A DNA stretch of 64,000 nt, taken from positions 380,894 to 444,893 of the forward strand of contig JAQFWX010000048.1 in assembly GCA_027605045.1 (NCBI GenBank), given 5' to 3'. The position numbers and the translations under genes were made by a program. How positions within the stretch are numbered: the stretch's first letter is position 1; every line of letters starts with the position of its first letter. Source of the stretch: Phallus indusiatus. Lineage: Eukaryota; Basidiomycota; Agaricomycetes; Phallales; Phallaceae. Shown here in pieces: positions 55,384-64,000 of the stretch. A model generated the notes under the pieces. It saw only the letters and a list, made by a program, of their open reading frames with translations. It did no database searches and was not told the DNA's origin.

Positions 55384-57330
55384 TATGTACGTGGTACAAG
55401 CGACGCAAATGGAAGCACGTGATCAAATCGCAAGCGTCAAACCTTTTTCTGAACCACCATCACCTTTCTCGACGCGTCCACCTTCGGCGGCGGCGACGGC
55501 GGCACTTCCTCAACATGGATTACTTTTACTGAATGGGTTGACAGATTAGTACGCGTTTTTTTTGGTCGTTTTAGCCAGACTCGAGCTGACTGTTTTTTTT
55601 GGCCTGGCCAGCAGGCGGCGGTCGCGTCATATTGCAGCTGGAAAAACCTGCAGTAACTCGTGTGAATGGGCTTGGGTTGAATATTTGAGATTAGCATGTC
55701 TAGTAAGCACCTGTTTCTCTCAATATATTTATATTTTGTTTCATTTTTCATAGGCAGTTTAACCACCCCCTCCCCCCAGACGTATTCCCGCCCTTCTCCC
55801 TCATACATAATCCATCCCCACGTTTTGTGCTTTGTCCGTATTTTTTTGACGGGCTTGTGGGTAGCTAATGAATTGTAAAGTAAGCTCACGGGGTGTGATT
55901 GATAGCATTGGTAACACCGACCATAGATAGTTTCTAATGTAAAGCTAAGCAAGAGAAATAAAAATTTTATATAGCCAAAACAGGTGTGATGTGTGAATTC
56001 TGCCAACAAGAAAAGTTCCCGTCGAGCGTTAGCTACATCCGCCCGCCCACTCGCTCAGTGTCAATACTTCTGAAAATTTCGGTGTGCTGATTAGCTCATC
56101 CTGCGCCTGGGGCGGGAAAAATGATGGGTCAGGGTTGCCGGTGTGGCGGGTTTTTTTTAAAAAAAGTAAATTTAGAACTCTGGTACGGGGGTGGTAGTCC
56201 GAAATTCTTGCCGAGTGCCACTACCACGCATTTCGTAGTCCCTCCTCAAAGGGGGGTAGCCTTTTCATCTCTACCGTCTTCCACGCTTATTTTTGCAAAT
56301 TTTCGATGCGGAAGATATCGGAGAGGAGATATATGGGAACTGAATTGATTTGACAGAGTTTCAAAGTTGAGTAGTGGAATTTAAGGGGATTGGGTGCGCA
56401 ATGTTTCCGTTGGTTAAAATATTCTTTTTGATTTTATTTGCTCATCTAGGATTTAACCTCATTTTTTGTTTGATATTTACCAGAAACATGTTGCTAGATT
56501 TTGTGTTTCAATATACCAAGTTTTCAGAATACTTCACCGGTTCGTTTCTAGCTTAGTGAAGTAGTCCTAAAACGCACCGAAAAGAATGGCCACAATTCCC
56601 GCGAATTCGCTGCAAAATTTCAAAATATAACAAAGATTTTATTTCCTTCTGAATATTACCCATTATTAAAATTGATCAATTTTCTTTATTTTGGCACTGG
56701 ATACGCTGAGCACACGTTCAGACTCAAACTTAGCGCAAACTTTGAATCACGTGACTTTTGTCTCGGTAAATTAGTTTTTTACCAATAACTTGCTACGAAA
56801 TTAATTTTGGTAATATATGTAAATTTGAAGACACCTGTGATATCAGTGTGCCTGAAATTTTTCAAGTTTCTAGGAGCTTTTGCGGAAGTTGTGTAACATG
56901 ATTATCCCGCGCAACGCTCGTCCGACATGTCCATGCTATTGTGCAATACACACAAACACAATCATAATAATTATGATACTGGATTATTTCAACACATAGC
57001 TAGTTCTTACTTTACTAAAAGCACAAAGCAAGTTTAAGTACAAAATAATTTTCAATCTTCAAAAATGCTACCCCCCTTAGCGGAAGCATTTGCTCCAAGC
57101 ACGTTCTTTGAACGTGTGAACCAGAGGTTCACCGGCTTGCGCCGAACCTAGTGGAGTGTGAACATTTCAGAAGTTTACTTCTATAAATTTGAAAGTCCGA
57201 TTCATCACCAGATATTTGCTTCCGGATTGAATGGGGAGCTTTACTGAGCTTTAGCCTTTGGTACAGGGAACGTCACTTTCCTTTAGGAAAAGTACATGGG
57301 AAGTTCGCTTGTTAAGTAGTAAGTTGACTG
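55384..57330. other. Unassigned, AT-rich, possible old transposon
   Basis: No convincing gene. A minus-strand frame of 190 codons (55437-56009) lacks any family and is likely chance. GGGGGGTAGCC at 56243 and its inverted partner GGCTACCCCCC-like GCTACCCCCCTT at 57066 could be the ends of a degenerate 0.8-kb element. Confidence 0.35.
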
Positions 57331-57435
57331 TTGAGGTGAGATGTCGCCTCCGATTCCAAGCGTTTAGGAGAAAATACAGCCTGGTCCAGTAATTCGGACG
57401 ACTCAGACACCACAATACTGCCAACTAAAAACACA
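57331..57435 (+). promoter_or_regulatory. Upstream block of gene F, shared with D and E
   Basis: Contains GAGGTGAGATGTCGCCTCC, ATTCCAAGCGTTTAG, AATACAGCCTGG and CGGACGACTC in the same order and spacing as before D. Confidence 0.45.
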
Positions 57436-58904
57436 ATGTCAAACTCGCGTTTAGTTGTTGTGAGCAACCGGGATACCAAAATACACTATGTAGGAGACTG
57501 GTCAATGTCGGATTCTTCGTCTTTCCAGACTTTGGGTAATTTTGGACCGCCTTTGGAAGACACACTACACACGACAACATCGAATAGCAGTTTCTCGTTC
57601 TCGTTCAGCGGTAAGCTTGTACTTAACCATCTTTTTTAATGCTAATATATACTCTCAAGGCACTTACATCAGTGTGCTCGGACTTATTACCGAAAGCTCG
57701 TCGAGCCAATTCACCTTGGAATGCACAGTTGACGGTGTTACTAAATCCTCCTCCATTACAGCGGGAGAAAACAATGTACATCTGTGCACATCGAATCTCC
57801 CCGACGGATCCCATGAGCTCGTCGCCAACATCTCCACGCAAGGTTCATCCTTCTTCCTTGACAACCTGCAGTATGCGCCTTCGACCCATGTTCCGCTCAA
57901 TAATGCCACCATTATAATACCCAACATAGACCCTTCAATAACATATAGTTCCGGGTGGACAGAGCTGAATCAGTTCACGACGAATATGACAGAGGCTACG
58001 AATGCCTTCGCCAATGTAACTTTCGTAGGAAATCGGGTACAATGGTTTGGAATTATCCCAGGATCGGAACCTCACGCGCCTGCTTCTGCCGAATACTCCA
58101 TTGATGACGGCCCTTTGGTATCTTTCACTCTCCCAGGTTTACCCTCTGGAGCTTCTAAATCGGGCGACACTTTCAATATTCCATTTTTACCACCGACATT
58201 TTAGAACAAGGATCGCATACACTTTTTGTCCGTTATCTAGGCAACGATTCTGTGACCCCTCTGACCTTGAACAATCTTTTGATTACAAATGCATCCTCTC
58301 CATCCTCTCCGCCTCTTTCCTCTTCCTCGTCTGTGCCATCCTCGTCTACTTTTGTATCTTCATCCTCTTCCCCGTCGTCGTCCGCTCTTCCTTCTCCACC
58401 CTCTACTTCATCTTCCCCTCTCGAGACCTCGTCACAAAACCCTATCGGCGCTATAGCAGGAGGGGTCGTAGGGGTATCGCAGGAATCGGTTTGATAACCG
58501 CTCTGCTTGTCCTCTATTGCAGACACTTAAGGAGTAGGGTGTTACGGGTAGCTTCAGATGGAGCCGTGACGCCCTTCCTGATAGACATATCCCAACCTGA
58601 GGCACTCGCGACAGATGAATCAGGGTTGTCCAACAGTTTCACCACTTCTCAATCTGGTACTGCAACATCGATGGCTTATACTCAAACACCTGTTAGCACA
58701 ACACATCGAGGTCTGTCTGCTGAGTGGTCCGCGGCAGTACAGCGTTCAAACGATTCATCGCCGCTCATAGCGAGATATTCGAATTCAAATCCGGTGGAGG
58801 AAGCGCCTCTCGTTGAGGTACAACATGAAGACAGCGGATTGCGTATCGTAAATCCGGATATGAACAATGTAATAGAACTGCCACCAATTTACACCACGAT
58901 CTGA
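57436..58904 (+). pseudogene. Surface-protein family member F, two frameshifts, conserved PPxY tail
   Basis: Exon 1 is 57436-57610, the intron 57611-57659, and exon 2 runs on from 57660. The first frame ends at 58204, because a C present in D and E is missing in the PFF(T) codons near 58189. The middle frame (PLTLNNLLITN, Ser/Pro stalk, GAIAGGVVG) ends at 58494 because of the same G5-to-G4 loss seen in E (58471-58474). The third frame (GIAGIGLITALLVLYCR, basic stop, VQHEDSGLRIVNPD, IELPPIY) is open to 58904. So three blocks in three frames together spell a complete family member. Either the gene died very recently or the consensus has base-count errors. Confidence 0.78.
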
Positions 58905-58910
58905 TTGTCT

Positions 58911-59402
58911 TTACCTGGCGGCTGATAAAGCCGATACACGCTTCGTTATCAAGGAGATCCCATTGGTCTTTGCCATATACCTAATGGCACACGACCATAG
59001 CCCACTGTTATACTACGTACTTGAATGAATTATATAATTGGGCTCTGATATCTTAAGGTTCGTTGTTTTTTTACATCACTCATCGCGCAAAAATACGACT
59101 GGCGAAAGATTCATGATAACATACTAGAAGGCTTCGCTAAACTGTACTGAGCCCTCTTTGTTATAATAACTTGTTGGGAGAGCACAAACCGATTATCTCA
59201 GACGAAATATCTCACTTAAGGCACAGATGTTCGCATGTCCATCCGGCGGCGAATTGATCATACGCATCGAAGAAGACGATGACGAGTGTGAGGAGTTGCC
59301 GACGTTCGTTGCCAATGGCCCATCCGAGGCCTTATAATCTTATAATCCAAGCAAAACAACCACCGAAAATCCAACAGCACTACGTCCGTTGCTCGGTTCA
59401 AG
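58911..59402. other. Intergenic, promoter of gene G
   Basis: No gene. The first 150 nt share words (CTAATGGCACAC) with the 3' region of gene D. Confidence 0.45.
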
Positions 59403-60762
59403 ATGTCTCGTAAAATCATCGTGAGCAATCAGGATATTAGTCAAATACACTATGAAGGAAACTGGACTCGTACCCACTTTTCGCGCTATCCACCGTTGTT
59501 TCACACCACGGGATCTTCGCCCCCTTGGGAGTTCCTTCATGAGGCAATATCAAACAGCAGTAGTTTTACTTTCAAATTCAACGGCAAGTCGTTATCGCCT
59601 TTGAACCATTGTGAAATGACACTTTTGATTTTAAGGAACTTCAATTGATGTACTCGGTCTGCTTAACAATACTTCATCGAGTCAAATTGGATTCAAATGC
59701 TCTCTTAATGGCGCAAGCATTCAAAAACCTAATATTACCCTGAAGGAGAACCATGCAACTCTATGCACGTCTTCGAACCTTATGAATGGTTCTCACGAGC
59801 TCGTCGTTAACGTAACCTCGAAAAACACACACTTCTTCCTTGATAGATTACAATATGTGCCATCGAACGATACTATGTTCGAAAATGCCCTAGTCATGAT
59901 ACCAAACACAGACCATTCGATATCTTATAGCCCAGGCTGGTCATCGTCAGATGATTTCGTGGCGAACATGACTAAAACGACCAGCGCGTATGTCAATATA
60001 TCTTTTACAGGAGAGAGTATTGGCTGGTTCGGAGCTATCTCGTCGGGATTTCAGGATGCTGGGCCTCTAGCCCAATACTCTATTGACGACGGACGGATGT
60101 TCAATCTCACGTTTCAAGGTTCAAATTTCTCAAGTGATATTCCAAATGTTCCTTTCTTCGAGATCAACGCCTCGAAACAAGAAAAACATAGGCTTTTTGT
60201 CCGATATCAGGGAAACGAATCCGCGATTCCTTTAACATTGAGCAATATTGTAGTCGCGAATAAACCAGAGCCATCGACCTCGACAACAAGTTCAGTAGGC
60301 CCAACGAACAAGCCGTCCAGCTCATCAATATCATATCCAGCGTCAACAGTTTTGAATTCCTCTTCGACTACTCGCTTCAGTGATAAGCAAGGAAGCACTG
60401 CTGGCGCTATAGCAGGAGGAGTTATAGGAGCCCTGGTAGGGCTGATTGTCATGGTTCTACTATTCATATATTGCAGGCGTTTGAAACGCAGAAAACTGCA
60501 AGTGGTAACCCCCTTCCAGATGGAGTATCAAGATTCTCCGGCTTCTCATTCACCGATGCCATTGACACGCGAACGGGAATCTCCAAATGATAACTCTACT
60601 TCCCCCACAACGAGATACGATACTGCAGCACCCGACGTTTTTACTCAATCGAAGTATGTTCCGTTACACCGAGAGGGTTCTCAATCATCCTCTTCCTCTA
60701 CAGCCACTACATCATCTTTCGTGACAAGCACTGCCTCGAGCAGCACCTCGAGTACGATGTGA
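59403..60762 (+). CDS. Surface-protein family member G, Ser-rich tail without PPxY
   Basis: Exons 59403-59583 and 59636-60762 give 435 residues. The intron has a GC donor (AACG|GCAAGT); by homology all paralogues have G|GT at the same point and phase. Module 1 begins IIVSNQDISQIHYEGNWTR. Module 2 includes SISYSPGW, NISFTGESIGWFG, AQYSIDDG and a C-terminal strand HRLFVRYQGNES. The stalk is Ser/Thr-rich. The helix reads GAIAGGVIGALVGLIVMVLLFIYC, followed by RRLKRRK. The tail of about 95 residues ends in a Ser/Thr run (SSSSSTATTSSF...STM) and has no HEDSG or PPxY. Compared with D, it belongs to the subgroup of gene A. Confidence 0.83.
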
Positions 60763-61015
60763 TAGATAACATCACCTCCAGCTGGGAATTAGTAATGAGT
60801 AAAATATTTTGTTAATCGTTCTCAATGTTGAAACAACGATTCTGTATTTAAAGTTGCTTACAAATTTTTTATTTTTTATTTTTGATTGGAACATTATGTA
60901 GACCATACGCGAACATACCAAAGGCCAATCTGCATATGGCACTCATTGCGATGATGATATCAGATATTGGCTGGAGTAAAGTGTGAGTACGAATTTTCAG
61001 TCTAAATAATTTCAG

Positions 61016-61105
61016 CTTGATCAGTGATCTGGGTTTCGGCTATGAAGCACACCCCCCTATCTTGAAACTTCCAAAGCGCTAGCCGAAACCCAGATCATTG
61101 ATAAG
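61016..61105. repeat. Foldback hairpin, 27/26-nt arms
   Basis: The left arm at 61016-61042 (CTTGATCAGTGATCTGGGTT and seven more) is the reverse complement of the right arm at 61080-61105, with a perfect inner 17-bp stem (GATCTGGGTTTCGGCTA). The loop is 37 nt. Bordering repeats are not clear. It could be a tiny foldback element, a small-RNA precursor or a terminator-like structure. Confidence 0.65.
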
Positions 61106-61379
61106 TTTACACAACTCATAGGAAATTGTTACAGATATCTTTATCGAGTGCTAGAGTCTACTATTACATTATGGTCGGTGAGTTTGCTATTGAATACCAT
61201 GCTTTCTCAATCGGAACGGCGGCGATATTAGACAGCGACTCAGTAAGTATGGTCGGGGCGATTGAGAGTTGATTTGGAGATGTTACTAATTGCCTCATTT
61301 CGCTTATGAAAATTATGTTTCAAAATAAACACGGTTTTGCTGAGCTCTTGTGAATACACACCTCCTTTAATTCACTTCT

Positions 61380-62804
61380 ATGACACGCTCGATTATCGTG
61401 AGCAACCAAGATGCTCAGATACACTACGAGGGGAATGGTTTCCTATCAATTCCTCCATATTCCAGAATCTGGGTAATTTTGGACCTCCTTTAGAAGGTAT
61501 ATATCATACAACGTCAAATGGCAGCTTTTCTTTTTCATTCAGTGGTATAAAATTCTTCGTTTCTCTGAATATCATCCATGATAAATTTCCTAACTCAAGG
61601 GAGTTTTATTAATGTATTCGCTCTGGTTCCTGATAGTCCACCGGACGGGCCCGATGTAGAATGCTTTATCGACGGCATCAGTATAAATTCTTCCGTCGGT
61701 ACTGGACTCAACAATGCCGATCAATGTTCAATGACTTTGCCGGATGGTCCCCACGAACTTACCCTTAATATTTCCACACAAGGCTGGCCGTATTACCTTG
61801 ACGCCATAGGGTATACTCCTTCAGTTAATATTTCCACCAACAATGCCGTTGTTTTGGTGGGCAATGCGGACCCTTCAATAACGTTCAGTCCAGGGTGGTC
61901 TCAGATAGGCCCGCTTCCTACGAACTTAACACAAACGACCAATGCATTTCTTAATATATCGTTCATAGGAATTCGAATAGAATGGCTTGGTCTTATCTTG
62001 GGGATCGAACCTCATATACCTTCTCCTGCGGAATACTCCGTTGACAATGGTCCTCTTATACCGTTTACTCTCGGTCTTCCTCCGAATATATCTAACTCGT
62101 CGTTATTTTTCAATGTTCCCTTTTTGATCACGGACGTCTTGCAACAAGGACCGCACACACTTTTCGTCCGATTTCTGGGTAATGAGTCCACGTCTCCTTT
62201 GACATTGAATGGCTTCTTGGTTACAAACGCATCAGATCCTGTTACAATGACAATGTCTTCTCGTTCAATATCAACAACGTCAGCGTCTTCAACTCCTCCC
62301 TTAACTCGGGTCAACAAGCACGGGACTCCTAACTTAAACGGCGCTGCCATAGGAGGTTTTGTGCTCATAGGATTTGGAGTCGTGGGTCTGTTAGTTCTTT
62401 ATTATAGGCGTTTGAAACATAGGAAGTTGAAGGTGAGATCAAACCCTAGGTCGCACTTCGGATTGGATCTTTCTTCTGCGGCTAGCGATGTTTTCCCATC
62501 CGCAGCTGGTGAAGTCGAACTGCGCCAGGATCGTACTGCTTCTGCGCCGGCAACGCCAGCTGTTCCCACTGTGGAAAGAAACAATATTTTATTATCCCAG
62601 ACTTCACCCTATATAAGCACGTTACCTACAACATTATTTGCGCAAATTTCTGTTAGTGGCGCATCTGAATTACCCTCGGTTAACTCAAACCTCGAATTAA
62701 CGACTATTTCTCGAGCACACCACCATGAAGGTAGCGGATTACATATAATGAGTCCGGGCTTCAATAATGCGCTGGAGCTTCCTCCAGACTATAGTTCATT
62801 GTAA
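61380..62804 (+). pseudogene. Surface-protein family member H, one frameshift in exon 1, PPxY tail
   Basis: Exon 1 is 61380-61544 and exon 2 is 61600-62804. The start MTRSIIVSNQDAQIHYEG matches A and G, but at 61430-61433 only four G stand where the GGG-GAA codons need five, so exon 1 has 165 instead of 166 nt. From there to 62804 the frame is open: FPINSS, FGPPLEGIYHTTSN, FSFSFSG|SFINVFALVP, module 2 with FSPGWSQIGP, NISFIGIRIEWLG and AEYSVDNGP, a short Ser stalk, a helix (AAIGGFVLIGFGVVGLLVLYY) with RRLKHRKLK, and a tail with HHEGSGLHI and ELPPDY. An in-frame ATG at 61337 could instead give a changed N-terminus. Confidence 0.77.
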
Positions 62805-63291
62805 TTAGGATAGTCTTCATGGAATTCCAAGACTTGAAGAAAATATGCTCCAGCCGATTTCGGCCCAATTGTCGTAGACAATCATTGATGCTAGTATTTC
62901 CTGAACACACATATATATATACGCGTCATGTGTGAGTTATATTCGTCAACAGTGAACACCAACAGAATTACTTACTATGCTATTAGTTCGATCTGTATTG
63001 TATGTGTTTGGTTTTACTTGGAATTTGCAATTGAGTTCCGACTGAGAGCATTGGATGTCTAGGCACATCAGATTTGGTTCGTCGTCAAGTTGGATATCCA
63101 GGAGTACTTAGTATATGATCCTTCTCTGAGGCTGGACCGTGGGACACAGTGTGATGAAACTTTGAACACCTTGTATTGATAATAGCTGGACAACCTACTA
63201 CTGGCAATGCTCCCATCTGTTCAAGTTTACTGTTTTATTGTCAGCTGAAACAGACACCTGGACTCGAACATTCAACCAATTCCAAGTCCCT
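62805..63291. other. Intergenic, promoter of gene I
   Basis: No gene recognised. A (TA)n stretch lies near 62910-62920. Confidence 0.45.
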
Positions 63292-64000
63292 ATGAATTTC
63301 CCGGATCGAGTGCTCCTCATTACAAACGATGATTCGAGTATAGTATACATCGGCGACTGGAACGTTGTTCAGGCTTCTACGACGGTCAATGACTTTGGGA
63401 ATAACGGCCCAGCTTTTTCGCAGACGTTACACAGCACCACAACGGAAAGCAGCTTCATTTTTCCATTTCACGGTTAGAATTTTCAAACATGATTCTGTAT
63501 ATTTTTACTCATAGCTTTTTTCGAATAAAGGGACGTCAATAGAGGTGTTCGGCACCGTCAATATCACAAATCCGTCGACGGATCCAAACCCTACTTGGCA
63601 ATGCGTTCTCGATGGCGTTAGTCTTGGCGCGCCGAATATATTCAACTCTTTTGAAAATAATTGGTCTTTATGCTATCAGGAAACTATTCCAGATGGTGCA
63701 CACGAGCTCGTCGTAAACATAACCTCACAAGGAATGCCGTTGTATATAGACTTTATTCAGTATCGGCCCTCTTCAGATGCTTCCTTGAAAATTCACTCAT
63801 AGTTATCAACAATGTCGATCCAGGAGTAAATTTCATTTCGGGATGGACTGTTGGTGTGGAAGAAACAGCAAACCAAACGACGGATCCTGGAAGCCTTGTT
63901 GTCGTGACGTTTATAGGTATGGAAATCTTATAGACTTTTATGATACATCTTAAACAGACCAATGATTTAGGCACTAAATTATCATGGTATGGATTGACTC
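63292..64000 (+). pseudogene. Surface-protein family member I, partial at window end, frameshifted
   Basis: Exon 1 is 63292-63472 (VLLITNDDSSIVYIGDWNVVQAS, FIFPFHG) and exon 2 starts at 63531 (TSIEVFGTVNI). The order and content match the B/C subgroup (VQAST, FHG, TSQGMPLYIDFIQY, FISGW). In exon 2 near 63785 one G is missing where TTG-GAA-AAT is expected, so the frame stops at 63802 and resumes in the next frame (SLIVINNVDPGVNFISGW). A second intron starts at 63916 as in B and C. The rest lies beyond the window. Confidence 0.7.

Noticed and set aside
55437..56009. 190-codon minus-strand frame
   Set aside because: Composition is unlike the neighbours, it has no recognisable domain, and it overlaps an AT-rich and simple-sequence area; likely chance.

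Overview
The window is nuclear DNA from a filamentous basidiomycete, most likely an agaricomycete mushroom-type fungus. Genes are dense and broken by many 35-60 nt GT-AG introns. Housekeeping orthologues are of fungal type (HIS1, EFL1/RIA1, adenosine kinase, YAE1, VNX1-like antiporter, Rad60/ESC2-like, DPB3-like). Several families are typical of agaricomycetes: DUF6533 membrane proteins, a DUF6532-like protein, an F-box-like protein, and an expanded family of single-pass surface proteins. I recognised no bacterial operons, CRISPR arrays or rRNA, and I do not claim any tRNA. All family names rest on reading the translated sequence, not on database searches.

Layout. 1-6100: a DUF6532-like gene cut by a solo LTR, a DUF6533 gene whose 3' end meets a second solo LTR, and a third LTR in the opposite orientation. 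Two of the three LTRs keep perfect 5-bp target duplications. 7325-8503: a decayed copy (A) of the surface-protein family on the minus strand. 9547-12029: an acyl-CoA synthetase. 12965-18630: two tandem ~2.3-kb duplicates carrying surface-protein genes B and C, each followed by the tail of a DUF6533 gene; the complete DUF6533 gene lies at 18267-19941. 21455-49634: mostly conserved genes: HIS1, AN1 zinc-finger protein, F-box-like protein, HIT hydrolase, DPB3-like histone-fold protein, YAE1, SET protein, EFL1, adenosine kinase, cation/H+ antiporter, Rad60-like SUMO-like-domain protein, MFS transporter and alpha/beta hydrolase. 49978-64000: a head-to-tail array of six more surface-protein genes (D-I), one relic exon, a TA-flanked MITE, a foldback hairpin and duplicated gene fragments.

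The most unusual feature is the surface-protein family: nine copies plus two relics in 64 kb. The architecture is two beta-sandwich-like modules rich in N-glycosylation sequons, a Ser/Thr-rich stalk, one Gly-rich membrane helix with an Arg-rich stop, and a cytoplasmic tail. In B, D, F and H the encoded tail carries a HEDSG-like motif and a terminal PPxY. There is no N-terminal signal peptide. PPxY suggests recognition by a WW-domain (Rsp5/Nedd4-type) ubiquitin ligase. The copies are at different stages of birth and death: exact tandem duplication, patchwork similarity that suggests gene conversion, and single-base frameshifts, one of them shared by two paralogues inside the membrane helix. The ligand and function are unknown; no function is claimed beyond this architecture.

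Splicing is also notable. Three introns appear to use GC-AG borders, HIS1 has a 12-nt microexon inside the ATP-phosphoribosyltransferase signature, and the HIT gene has a GG where a GT donor is expected.
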